This document shows positions 23,545 through 32,248 of a DNA stretch of 64,000 nucleotides, one piece after another. The position numbers were made by a program, and so were the translations under genes. The stretch is from Geobacter sp. FeAm09 (lineage in GTDB: Bacteria > Desulfobacterota > Desulfuromonadia > Geobacterales > Pseudopelobacteraceae). Location: the NCBI RefSeq assembly GCF_008330225.1, contig NZ_CP042466.1, forward strand, positions 816,501 to 880,500, given 5' to 3'. Position 1 is the first letter of the stretch, and each line of letters opens with the position of its first letter. A model generated the notes under the pieces. That model had not been told where the DNA came from and searched no databases. It worked only from the letters and a program-made list of their open reading frames with translations.

Positions 23545-24612
23545 ATGTTCGACAAGATAGAAGAACTTGAACGGCGCTACCAGGAAGTGGAGGCGCTGCT
23601 GTCCGACCCTGCGGTCATATCCAACCAGCCGGAATTCCGCAAGCTCTCCCGCGAGCACGCCGACCTGAGCGAACTGGTGGCGGCCTACCGTCGCTGGCGC
23701 AAGGTGCTGGCCGAAATCGAGGAGAACCGGGAGCTGTTGTCCGATGCGGACATGAAGGAGATGGCCGAGGAGGAGCTGAAGAACCTGGAGACGGAAAAGG
23801 AAACGCTGGAGGCCGATATCCAGTTGCTTCTGCTCCCCAAGGACCCCAACGACAACAAGAGCGTCATCCTGGAGATCCGGGCCGGCACCGGCGGCGATGA
23901 ATCGGCCCTGTTCGCCGGGGATCTGTTCCGCATGTATTCCCGCTTTGCCGACACCAACCGCTGGAAGGTGGAGACCATCTCGGCCTCCGAGTCGGAGCGG
24001 GGCGGCTTCAAGGAGATCATCGCCTCCGTGGAGGGGGAGGGGGTCTTTGCCAAGCTCAAGTACGAATCCGGCACTCACCGGGTGCAGCGCGTGCCCGAGA
24101 CCGAGGCCCAGGGGCGCATCCACACCAGCGCCTGCACCGTGGCGATCATGCCCGAGGCCGAGGACGTGGACATCGACATCAACCCGGCCGACCTGAAGAT
24201 CGACGTCTACCGTTCCTCCGGCGCCGGCGGCCAGCACGTCAACACCACCGACTCGGCGGTGCGCATCACCCACCTTCCCACCGGCACGGTGGTGGCCTGC
24301 CAGGAGGAGCGCAGCCAGATCAAGAACCGGGCCAAGGCCATGAAGGTTTTGAAGACCCGTATCCTGGACACCATCCTCCAGGAACAGAACGCCAAGCTGG
24401 CCGCCGACCGCAAGCAGCAGGTCGGTTCCGGCGACCGTAGCGAGCGCATCCGCACCTACAACTTCCCCCAGGGGCGCATGACCGACCACCGCATCGGCCT
24501 GACCCTCTACCGCCTGGATTCCATTATGGCGGGGGATATGGCCGAGATCGCCGACGCCCTGCGCGCCCATTACCAGATGGAGGCGCTGAAAGCGCAGAGC
24601 GAAGGGAACTGA
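23545..24612 (+). CDS. prfA: Peptide chain release factor 1
   Basis: Encodes 355 residues. It reads UAA/UAG and hydrolyses peptidyl-tRNA. The start at 23545 ([15 protein letters not shown]) is preferred to 23518, which lies in the repeat. The GGQ loop sits in [12 protein letters not shown], and the [12 protein letters not shown] segment of class I factors is present. A PxT-type codon-recognition region ([13 protein letters not shown]) marks RF1. A strong hairpin terminator follows. Confidence 0.97.
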   Translation: MFDKIEELERRYQEVEALLSDPAVISNQPEFRKLSREHADLSELVAAYRRWRKVLAEIEENRELLSDADMKEMAEEELKNLETEKETLEADIQLLLLPKDPNDNKSVILEIRAGTGGDESALFAGDLFRMYSRFADTNRWKVETISASESERGGFKEIIASVEGEGVFAKLKYESGTHRVQRVPETEAQGRIHTSACTVAIMPEAEDVDIDINPADLKIDVYRSSGAGGQHVNTTDSAVRITHLPTGTVVACQEERSQIKNRAKAMKVLKTRILDTILQEQNAKLAADRKQQVGSGDRSERIRTYNFPQGRMTDHRIGLTLYRLDSIMAGDMAEIADALRAHYQMEALKAQSEGN

Positions 24613-24637
24613 CCGGGGTTTTGGTCCGGATGATTGA

Positions 24638-24670
24638 AAAGGGGCGCTGCCGGCAGGCAGCGCCCCTTTG
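24638..24670. terminator. Bidirectional terminator between prfA and the TRIC-like gene
   Basis: A perfect 14-bp stem (24638-24651 with 24656-24669) has a 4-base loop. AAA on the left and TTT on the right let it work on both strands. It lies between convergent genes. Confidence 0.85.
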
Positions 24671-24739
24671 TTGTCTGCGGAGTAACTCGGTTTTTAGGCC
24701 GACGTTTGAGAGCACGCCGGTGTTGCCCGTTGTGTGCAT

Positions 24740-25354
24740 TCAGTGCGTCCTGTCTGCCGCCCGCGGCAGCGCCCAGTTGTATCTGACCGCCAGCAGGCGC
24801 AGGATAATCACGGTCGAGGCCGAAAAAAGCGCGGCCCCGTCCGGCGGCACTGCGCTCCGTTGCAGCACGTAAAGCAAGGCTCCCCCCGCCAGGCAGGCAG
24901 AGGCGTAGACCTCCTTATGCAGAATCATCGGCACTTTGGCGGAAAGCAGGTCGCGGAGCATGCCCCCGGCCGTGGCCGTCATCACCCCCATCATGACGGC
25001 ACCGAAAAATCCCAGCCTGAATTCAATGGCCTTGTGGGTGCCGATCACTACAAACGTGCCCAGGCCGACGGCATCGAAGTAGGTCAGCGGGTGGGTGAGA
25101 AACGTGAGCCGGCGGTGAAAGAGAAATACCAACAGGGAAACCGCGACCGAAAGGTAGAGGTAGGTCTCGTCCTTGAAGATGAAAGGCGGGGTATCGCCCA
25201 GCAGCACGTCGCGTAGCGTACCGCCGCCGATGGCGGTGACAAGTCCCAGAACCAGCACGCCGAAGACATCCATATCCCGACGAATCCCGGCCAGCGCTCC
25301 CGAGGCGGCAAAAGCGGCGGTGCCCAGCAGGTCGAAGGTGTACAGCAGATTCAT
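24740..25354 (-). CDS. TRIC/UPF0126 family membrane protein
   Basis: Encodes 204 residues with six or seven hydrophobic helices in two similar halves. Each half has the family GGG motif followed by LRD: AIGGGTLRDVLLGD and ATAGGMLRDLLSAK. This matches YadS/TRIC-type trimeric cation channels. The substrate is not known. It is transcribed alone toward the prfA terminator. Confidence 0.88.
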   Translation of the reverse strand: MNLLYTFDLLGTAAFAASGALAGIRRDMDVFGVLVLGLVTAIGGGTLRDVLLGDTPPFIFKDETYLYLSVAVSLLVFLFHRRLTFLTHPLTYFDAVGLGTFVVIGTHKAIEFRLGFFGAVMMGVMTATAGGMLRDLLSAKVPMILHKEVYASACLAGGALLYVLQRSAVPPDGAALFSASTVIILRLLAVRYNWALPRAADRTH

Positions 25355-25565
25355 GTAAACGCGCTCCGTGGGCCTGTAAAAGATTTTGTGCGGCGGAAAT
25401 CAGACTGATTCCTGCTGTCTGAAGAGTGCCGGCAGGCGCTGTGGCGCCTCGATCCGGAGCTGCCCGTTGCCTCGTGCCCTTGTGATGGAGAAGATGCTAT
25501 CGATATATACGCAAATTTTGCGAAACTGCAAACTGAAATCCACCGGGAAAGGCCGTAATTGCAGA

Positions 25566-25599
25566 AGGCCCGCTTTCGTCACCAAACGAAAGCGGGCCT
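25566..25599. terminator. Hairpin terminator after the lutB-lutA fusion
   Basis: A 13-14 bp perfect stem (25566-25579 with 25586-25599) follows the minus-strand gene ending at 25634. The 25355-25565 region beyond it holds no gene I can support. Confidence 0.75.
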
Positions 25600-25633
25600 C
25601 TTGTTACCTGCGCAATATCCTGATAACTCCGCG

Positions 25634-27772
25634 CTAGCTTTCCACTACCTCCGCCAACAACTCCACCGTATGTTTCACCCGCACATCGGCCCGGTCCTGG
25701 TCGAACCCGCCCCTGATCTGCATGACGCAGCCGGGGCAGTCCATGGCTACGATCGGCGCGCCGGTCTCCCTGATGTTGTGCAGCTTGCGTTGCAGGATCG
25801 GCGCCGATATCTCCGGCAGCTTCATGGAGTAGGAACCGCCCATGCCGCAGCACATGTCGCACTCGAACATCTCCTTCAGCTCGTAGCCCGCTTTTTGCAA
25901 CAGCTCCCGCGGCTGTTCCGTGGCCCGCAGGGTCCGTTTCAGGTGGCAGGAGTCGTGGTAGGTGATGGCACCGAGCCGTTGCCCCTCCTTCAAGGTGAGC
26001 CGCCCCGCGTCCACCAGCCGTTTCACCAGGGTGGAGAAATCCACGGTCCTCTCAGCCAGCTCTTTCGTCCGTGGTAGCCATTCTTTCCGGCCCAGGCTCT
26101 CCAGGGTGTCGCCGAACTCGTGGGCCAGGGCCACGGTGCAGGTGGGGCAGGCGGAGACCACGTAGTCCGCTTTGTTCGCCAGCAGGGCCTCGATGTTGTC
26201 CACGGCGTTGTCGGCCGCCACCTCGTAGGCCCCGCTGTACCGTGCCGGGGCGCCGCAGCAGGTCTGCCCTTCCGGGAACACGACCCGGATGCCGGCCTTG
26301 TTGAGGATTTTCACCAGCGCCTCTCCCATCTCCGGGTAGGCGAAGTCGATCAGGCAGCCGGCAAAAAAGACGGCCGTTTCCCGGCAGCCGTCGGGCTGCT
26401 CGATCTTGGGAAAACGGTCCCGGAACGGCTCCGCGGCGATGGCGGGGAGGCTGCGGCCATCGGTCAGATCCGACAGGAACAGGGGGAGGTGGCGGATGAA
26501 GCCGCCCGAGGTGAACGGCTTGCCGGCGATGGCGGCGGCCCGCAGCATGCCGTGGAAGAGCGAGCGGTTGTTGACGATGCCGAAGATCGCCTTCTGGGTA
26601 AAGGGCTGCCCTTTCTCCACCACCAGGCGCCGCCTGATTTCCATGATCATCTCCGGGATGTCCAGCTTGCCGGGGCAGATCTCCTTGCAGTTGCCGCACT
26701 GGATGCACAGCCCCTGGATATCCTCGGAGTTCTGCAACTCCTCGAACCAGGCGGTGAGGATGGTGCCGATGCCGCCGGTGTAGATGCTGCCGAACACGTG
26801 CCCCCCCACCAGGCGGAAGATGGGGCAGACGTTGAGACACGAGCCGCAGCGGATGCACTGGAGCGCCTGTTTGAACTTGGGGTCGCCGGCCATCTCGCTG
26901 CGGCGGTTGTCCATGAGGACGATGTGCAACTCCTTGGGGGAATCGTCGGTGGTGGGCGCGGGGCCACTGATGATGGAGACGTAGCTTGTCAGCAGCTGGG
27001 CCGTGGCGCTGCGGGGGAGCGCCGTCAGGATCGGCACGATGTCGTCGAACTTCTCCACCAGTTTTTCGATCCCCACCAGGGCCACGTGGACCCGGGGCAG
27101 GGTGGTGACCAGCCGGGCGTTCCCCTCGTTGGTGACCAGGACGATGCTGCCGGTCTCGGCCACGGCGATGTTGGCGCCCGAGATCCCCATGTCGGCGGCG
27201 AGGAACTTGGCGCGCAGCTCCTTGCGGGCCACCTTGACCAGCCGGGGGATGTCGCTCTCCAGCCGTTCGTCAACCTCCTTGCTGAAGAGGTCGGCCACCT
27301 CCTCCTTGGTCATGTGGATGGCGGGCATGACCATGTGGGACGGCTTCTGGCCGGCAAGCTGGATGATCCACTCCCCCAGGTCGGTCTCGCCCACCGCGAT
27401 GCCCGCCTGTTCCAGGCAGGCGTTGAGGTGGATCTCCTCGGTGGCCATGGACTTGGACTTGACCACGCTTTTCACGCCGTTTGCGTGCGCCACCTTCAGG
27501 ATGTATTTCTTCACCTTTTCCGGGTCAGTGGTCCGGAAGACCTTGGCGCCCAGGGCCTCGGCGTTTTTGGCGAAGGTCGCCGCCAATAGTTCCAGGTTGG
27601 CGGCAGCATGGGACTTGCGCTCGGCGATGGCGCCCCGCAGCGCCTCGAAATCGATCCCTTCGTAGGCCTTGGCCCGGTTGACCTTGTAGGCCTCGGAAAA
27701 CTTCCCCAACGCGCCGGTGAGGGTGGCGTTCCCCACGGCCCTGCCGATGGATTCCCTGAATTCCTTGTTCAT
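25634..27772 (-). CDS. LutB-LutA-like fused lactate oxidation Fe-S protein
   Basis: Encodes 712 residues. It combines what are usually two subunits of the LutABC (LldEFG) lactate dehydrogenase. An N-terminal LUD domain (to about residue 300) includes the ADMGISGANIAVAETGSIVL stretch. A bis-4Fe-4S ferredoxin region follows (CIRCGSCLNVCP, CIQCGNCKEICPG). A LutA-like half has two CCG modules (TCCGAPARYSGAY; CDMCCGMGG with CHLKRTLR and CPTC). It probably oxidises L-lactate to pyruvate and passes electrons to the quinone pool. It overlaps lutC by 4 bases. Confidence 0.87.
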   Translation of the reverse strand: MNKEFRESIGRAVGNATLTGALGKFSEAYKVNRAKAYEGIDFEALRGAIAERKSHAAANLELLAATFAKNAEALGAKVFRTTDPEKVKKYILKVAHANGVKSVVKSKSMATEEIHLNACLEQAGIAVGETDLGEWIIQLAGQKPSHMVMPAIHMTKEEVADLFSKEVDERLESDIPRLVKVARKELRAKFLAADMGISGANIAVAETGSIVLVTNEGNARLVTTLPRVHVALVGIEKLVEKFDDIVPILTALPRSATAQLLTSYVSIISGPAPTTDDSPKELHIVLMDNRRSEMAGDPKFKQALQCIRCGSCLNVCPIFRLVGGHVFGSIYTGGIGTILTAWFEELQNSEDIQGLCIQCGNCKEICPGKLDIPEMIMEIRRRLVVEKGQPFTQKAIFGIVNNRSLFHGMLRAAAIAGKPFTSGGFIRHLPLFLSDLTDGRSLPAIAAEPFRDRFPKIEQPDGCRETAVFFAGCLIDFAYPEMGEALVKILNKAGIRVVFPEGQTCCGAPARYSGAYEVAADNAVDNIEALLANKADYVVSACPTCTVALAHEFGDTLESLGRKEWLPRTKELAERTVDFSTLVKRLVDAGRLTLKEGQRLGAITYHDSCHLKRTLRATEQPRELLQKAGYELKEMFECDMCCGMGGSYSMKLPEISAPILQRKLHNIRETGAPIVAMDCPGCVMQIRGGFDQDRADVRVKHTVELLAEVVES

Positions 27773-28320
27773 CGGGCCGCTCCTTCCATGTCATCCACGC
27801 AGACGATCACGAGCCGTTCCGGGCCATGGACGCCGATGGTCAGCACCCGCTCGATGTCGGCGGTCCGGCTCGGGCCGGTGATAAAGGCGATATAGCGGCT
27901 GGTCCTGGGATTGATCCTGGTTAGCAGGGCGGTTTTGTCGGGAAGGATATTGCCGGTGGGGACCAGGGCGATGTGGATGTCGGTCAGGGAGGATGCCAGC
28001 CGCTGTTCCACGGCGGTCTGGTCCTGTACCAGGGAGCCGGTATCGGCCAGGGCCCACTCGGCCTGGGTGATGCCGATGCGGGCGTCGGCCGCCGTTTCGC
28101 GGCCGAACTCGAACCTGATGCCGGCCACCTCCCGGAGCGGCTCCCGGTCCAGTCCTTCCAGGAACGGGCTCTCGGCCCAGACGGCGCAGGGGTGCGGGAC
28201 GCCGGCGCATCCCTCCTTGTGCAGGAACGGCAGGATGAACTCCAGAGCCCCATCCCGGTCCTTGAAACGGTAGACCTCCGCACCAACCCCTTCGGCCCTG
28301 GCCTTGAATTGTTCGTACAT
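27769..28320 (-). CDS. lutC: LutC-like LUD domain protein
   Basis: Encodes 183 residues. It is the third component of the LutABC system, a single LUD domain. The start at 28320 (MYEQFKARAEGVGAEVYRF) has AAGGAG. The extension to 28410 would cross the promoter region. The motif ITQAEWALADTGSLV and the C-terminal ISGPS-like TGPSRTADIERVLTIGVHGP are typical. It is first in the minus-strand pair and faces the lactate permease gene across a shared regulatory region. Confidence 0.85.
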   Translation of the reverse strand: MYEQFKARAEGVGAEVYRFKDRDGALEFILPFLHKEGCAGVPHPCAVWAESPFLEGLDREPLREVAGIRFEFGRETAADARIGITQAEWALADTGSLVQDQTAVEQRLASSLTDIHIALVPTGNILPDKTALLTRINPRTSRYIAFITGPSRTADIERVLTIGVHGPERLVIVCVDDMEGAAR

Positions 28321-28395
28321 GGTTACGGTCTCCTTATGTGCGGCCGTCCCTGGCGCCGTTGCCGTCGGGAAAACGCTCTGTGTCCCGGGATTAAA

Positions 28396-28413
28396 AATTT
28401 GTAAAACCAAATT
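28396..28413. promoter_or_regulatory. Candidate FadR/LldR-type operator, site 1, at the lutC -10 box
   Basis: An 18-base sequence has perfect 6-bp arms (aatttg/caaatt). Read on the minus strand it matches a PdhR/LldR-like AATTGGTnnnACCAATT pattern at 12 of 14 fixed positions. A perfect TATAAT on the minus strand (28411-28416) overlaps its edge, so binding would block lutC transcription. Confidence 0.6.
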
Positions 28414-28479
28414 ATATCTAAAGCTAATTCATCTTAACCTCGCTTGTCAACAGGCTTTGTGCGCTGATACAAAAAACCG

Positions 28480-28506
28480 TTGACAGGAAGTTTCAAAAAA
28501 TATAAT
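28480..28506 (+). promoter_or_regulatory. Promoter of the lactate permease operon
   Basis: A perfect TTGACA (28480-28485) and a perfect TATAAT (28501-28506) lie 15 bases apart, shorter than ideal. The -10 box is overlapped by the second operator candidate. The permease ATG is about 130 bases downstream. Confidence 0.6.
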
Positions 28507-28520
28507 TGGTAATACAAGTT
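28503..28520. promoter_or_regulatory. Candidate FadR/LldR-type operator, site 2, at the permease -10 box
   Basis: aattggtaatacaagtt at 28504-28520 matches AATTGGTnnnACCAATT at 12 of 14 fixed positions. It resembles site 1 on the opposite strand at 13 of 18 bases, giving a mirrored arrangement. The GntR/FadR gene at 33742 is the obvious candidate regulator. Confidence 0.6.
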
Positions 28521-28637
28521 TACAAAACCTGATTTTATTTTTGTTCGCTCCCGTCAAACATCCAGGACAGGCGGACAGATGATGCCATTCAGAGAACGTT
28601 TGCATACCATACTCGCGCAAGGAAGGAGTCGTTTGCC

Positions 28638-30586
28638 ATGCCCTGGATTCAGACCTACACCCCCGTAGCAGGCAGCCTGGGGATGTCGGCCCTGGTGGCC
28701 GCCGTCCCGCTCGTCGTCATCTTCATCTGTCTGGCCGTGCTCAAGATGAAGGCCCACATCGCCGGCCCCTGGCCGTGGTCTCGGCCCTGGCCATCGCCGT
28801 CGTCGTCTGGGGGATGCCGGCCAAGCTGGCCGGGCTGGCCTTCGGCCAGGGCGTCGCCTTCGGCCTGTTCCCGGTGTTCTACATCGTCATCACCACCCTG
28901 TTTCTCTACAACCTCACCGTCAAGGGGGGGCAGTTCGAGATCATCCGGGCCTCCCTGGCCGGGGTGACCGCGGACCGCCGGCTCCAGGCGCTCCTGATCG
29001 CCTTCTGCTTCGGCGCGTTCATCGAAGGGGCGGCCGGTTTCGGCACGCCGGTGGCCATTGCCGGCGCCACCCTGGTGGGGCTCGGCTTCCGTCCGCTCTA
29101 TGCCGCCGGCGTCTGCCTGGTGGCCAATACCGCGCCGGTGGCCTTCGGCGCCATCGGCATCCCGGTAGTGGCCCTGGCCGGGGTCATGGGGTACGACGAT
29201 GCCGGCCTCATGAAACTCTCCACCATGGTCGGCCGCCAGTTGCCGTTCATCTCCCTGTTCATCCCCTTTTATGTGATCGTGATCATGGTCGGCCTGAAGA
29301 AGAGCCTGGAGGTCCTGCCGGCCATCATCGTCTGCGGCGCGACCTTCGCCCTGGCCCAGTGGGGCACCGCCAGCTACCTGGGACCGTACCTCCCGGACAT
29401 CACCGCCTCCCTCCTCTCCATGGTGGCCCTGGTGCTCCTGCTGCAGGTCTGGCACCCCAAGGAGGTCTGGACCTTCGACCACGAGACCGGGGACGCCACC
29501 AGGGAACAGCACAACTACACCGCGGGCCAGGTCTTCCGGGCCTGGGCGCCGTATCTGGCGCTGACCGTCATGGTGCTTTTGTGGGGCATCCCCTCCATCA
29601 AGGCCGTGCTGGACAAGAGCGCCGTCCTGATCACGGTGGATGGGCTCCACAACCAGATCGTCAAGAAGGTCTCCAAACCGGAAGACGGGCTGAAGAAGAT
29701 CGCCAAGGTCAATGAGGAGATTGACAAACAGGTGGCCCAGCTCTCCCCCGCCGACCCGAAGCAGATGGAACTGGCGGCCAAACTGAAGGAATTGAAGGGG
29801 CTTGAGGATGCCTTTGTGCCGGTGGAGCAGGGGTTGGCGGGGAAGGGGGCGGTCCTGAGCGACGAGCGGCTGAAGAGCTGCGACCTGGTTGCCAAGAAGA
29901 TGACCGAGACCCAGAAACTGTGCAAGGAACTGGTGAAGGTCAACGCGGTGCCCAAAGACCGCTTCAAGCCGCTGGACAAGGCCGTGGCCGACCAGTTGCC
30001 CATCAAGCTGGCCGCCAAGTATAATTTCAATTTCCTGTCGGCCGCCGGCACCGCCATCCTGATCGCGGCGTTCCTCTCGGCCCTGATCTGCGGCGTGGGC
30101 ATCGGCGATACCTTCCGCATCCTCGGCAAAACCCTCTACGACATGCGCTATCCGGCGGTTACCGTGGCGTCGGTGCTCGGCCTGGCCTATGTCATGAACA
30201 CCTCGGGCATGACCAACTGCCTGGGCCTGGTGTTCACCAAGACCGGCCACTGGTTCCCCTTCATCGCCCCGCTCCTCGGCTGGCTGGGGGTTTTCCTGAC
30301 CGGTTCCGACACCTCCAGCAACGTCCTGTTCGGAGGCCTGCAGAAGGCAACGGCCGAACAACTCGGTTTGAGCCCGATCCTGACCGGGGCGGCCAACACC
30401 AGCGGCGGGGTCATGGGCAAGATGATCTCCCCCCAATCCCTGGCCGTGGCTACGGCGGCCACCGGCATGGTGGGGGAAGAGGGGACCCTGTTCCGCTTTA
30501 CCCTCAAGCACTCCCTGTTCCTGACGGTGGTGGTGGGGGTGATTGTGTACTTGCAAGCCTATGTGTTTTCGTGGATGATACCGTAG
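28638..30586 (+). CDS. lctP: L-lactate permease, frameshifted in this sequence
   Basis: An LctP/LldP family transporter that takes up lactate. The start at 28638 (MPWIQTYTPVAGSLGMSAL) follows AAGGAG. The frame breaks at four C (28766-28769). One extra base joins it to the downstream frame, giving about 649 residues. Conserved helices include GAFIEGAAGFGTPVAIAG, SNVLFGGLQ and NTSGGVMGKMISPQS. At about 29638-30030 a hydrophilic, lysine-rich insert of roughly 130 residues separates two membrane segments, making the protein about 100 residues longer than the usual 550. It is first in a plus-strand run with the flavoprotein and Fe-S genes. Confidence 0.88.
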
Positions 30587-30618
30587 TGTCTATTGCTCTG
30601 TAGTTTTTGTAACGAGTA

Positions 30619-30724
30619 GCAATCCCCCTCATCCGCCCCTTTGGGGCACCTTCTCCCCTTGGGAGAAGGTAATCAGCCCTCTCCCTCCGGGAGAGGGTGG
30701 CCGAAGGCCGGGTGAGGGGATTGC
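30619..30724. repeat. REP-like nested palindromic element
   Basis: gcaatccccctcatcc at the left is mirrored by ggtgaggggattgc at the right. Between them are two smaller hairpins (ccttctcccc..gggagaagg and ccctctccctccgggagaggg). It resembles CCCTCACCCGGCC-type repetitive elements found in many proteobacteria. It sits between the permease and flavoprotein genes and may attenuate or stabilise the mRNA. Confidence 0.75.
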
Positions 30725-30740
30725 TTCAAGAGAGGAACCA

Positions 30741-32111
30741 ATGGAACAATCATTTATCAACGAACTCAAGGCCGTGGTCGGCGAGCAGTATGCCCTGACC
30801 GACCGCGAATCCCTGGCGGTGTACGGCTACGATTCCACGCCCGAACTGGAGAGCAGGCCGGGGGTGGTCCTGTTGCCCGGCACATCCGAAGAGGTGGCCC
30901 GCATTATGGCCCTCTGCCATGGGGCCGGGATCAGCGTGACCCCGCGCGGCTCCGGCACCAACCTGTCGGGCGGCTCCCTCTCGGGGGGCGGGGTGGTGGT
31001 GCAGACCAGCCGCATGAACCGCATCGTGGAGGTGGACGAAGAGAACCTGACCGCCACGGTGGAGCCGGGGGTGATCACCAGCACCCTGCACCGGGAGGTG
31101 GAGGGGCGCGGCCTCTTCTATCCCCCCGACCCGGGGAGCATGAACATCTCAACCATGGGAGGCAACGTGGCCGAGAACTCGGGCGGGCTGCGCGGCCTGA
31201 AATACGGGGTGACGGCGGATTACGTCATGGGGCTCACCACGGTCCTGGCGGACGGGGAGCTGCTGCGTACCGGGGGCAAGACGGTGAAGGACGTGGCCGG
31301 CTACAGCCTGAATCCGCTGTTGGTCTCCTCCGAAGGCACCCTGGGGTTCTTCACCGCCATCACGGTCAAGCTGATACCCAAGCCCCGGGCCAAGACCACC
31401 ATGCTGGCCCACTTCCCCGAACTGCACCAGGCCGCCCTGGCGGTGTCGGCCATCATCGCCGCCAAGGTCATCCCGGCCACCCTGGAGTTCCTGGACAAGG
31501 TGACCATCAAGTGCGTGGAGGATTATTCCCACGTGGGGCTCCCTCTGGACGTGGATGCGGTCCTGCTGATCGAGGTGGACGGCCACCCGGCGGTGGTGGC
31601 CGAGGAGGCCGCCAGTGTGGAGGAGATCTGCAGGCGCCACGGCTGCTCCTTCTTCCAGACCGCTCGGGACGCCGACGAGGCGCTCAAGCTGGCCACGGCG
31701 CGGCGCACCGCCCTGTCGGCCCTGGCGCGGGTCAAGCCGACCACCATCCTGGAGGACGCCACCGTGCCGCGCAGCTGCGTCGCGCCCATGCTTGAGGTCA
31801 TCCAGGCGGCGGCCCGCAAGCACCATCTCACCATCGGCACCTTCGGCCATGCCGGGGACGGCAACCTGCACCCCACCTGTCTGACCGACGAGCGGGACCA
31901 GGACGAGATTGCCCGGGCCCATGCCGCTTTCGACGAGATCTTCGACGCCGCCATCGCCATGGGTGGCACCATCACCGGCGAGCACGGGGTGGGGCTGGCC
32001 AAGAAGCGCTACCTGCCGCGGCTGGTGGGTGAATCGGGGATTCGTGTCATGCGGGGGATCAAGCAGGCATTCGACCCGAAGGGGATACTCAATCCGGGGA
32101 AGGTGTTTTAA
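30741..32111 (+). CDS. FAD-binding lactate/glycolate oxidase subunit (GlcD-like)
   Basis: Encodes 456 residues. A VAO/PCMH-fold flavoprotein that oxidises a 2-hydroxy acid, here most likely D-lactate. The FAD site includes TPRGSGTNLSGGS and PPDPGSMNISTMGGNVAENS. The C-terminal cap has FGHAGDGNLHP and TGEHGVGLAKKRYLP. Together with the following Fe-S protein it forms a GlcDF-like pair that passes electrons to the quinone pool. The adjacent permease and GntR regulator support lactate as the substrate. Confidence 0.9.
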   Translation: MEQSFINELKAVVGEQYALTDRESLAVYGYDSTPELESRPGVVLLPGTSEEVARIMALCHGAGISVTPRGSGTNLSGGSLSGGGVVVQTSRMNRIVEVDEENLTATVEPGVITSTLHREVEGRGLFYPPDPGSMNISTMGGNVAENSGGLRGLKYGVTADYVMGLTTVLADGELLRTGGKTVKDVAGYSLNPLLVSSEGTLGFFTAITVKLIPKPRAKTTMLAHFPELHQAALAVSAIIAAKVIPATLEFLDKVTIKCVEDYSHVGLPLDVDAVLLIEVDGHPAVVAEEAASVEEICRRHGCSFFQTARDADEALKLATARRTALSALARVKPTTILEDATVPRSCVAPMLEVIQAAARKHHLTIGTFGHAGDGNLHPTCLTDERDQDEIARAHAAFDEIFDAAIAMGGTITGEHGVGLAKKRYLPRLVGESGIRVMRGIKQAFDPKGILNPGKVF

Positions 32112-32119
32112 CATCGTAA

Positions 32120-32223
32120 CGTCTGCCACAGAGACACGGAGACACAGAGGTTCACAGAGAAAACCGGAAGAAAATTGTTTTTTGTTTTGACGTTCTCTGA
32201 GTCTCTGTGTCTCTGTGGCAGGT
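32120..32223. repeat. Intergenic GCCACAGAGACAC-type inverted repeat, copy 6
   Basis: gtctgccacagagacacgg at 32121-32139 is mirrored by gtgtctctgtggcagg ending near 32222. It is a short-spacer copy between the GlcD-like and GlcF-like genes (plus strand). Confidence 0.88.
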
Positions 32224-32248
32224 GTAAAAGGTTTAAAGGTTCTTATCA

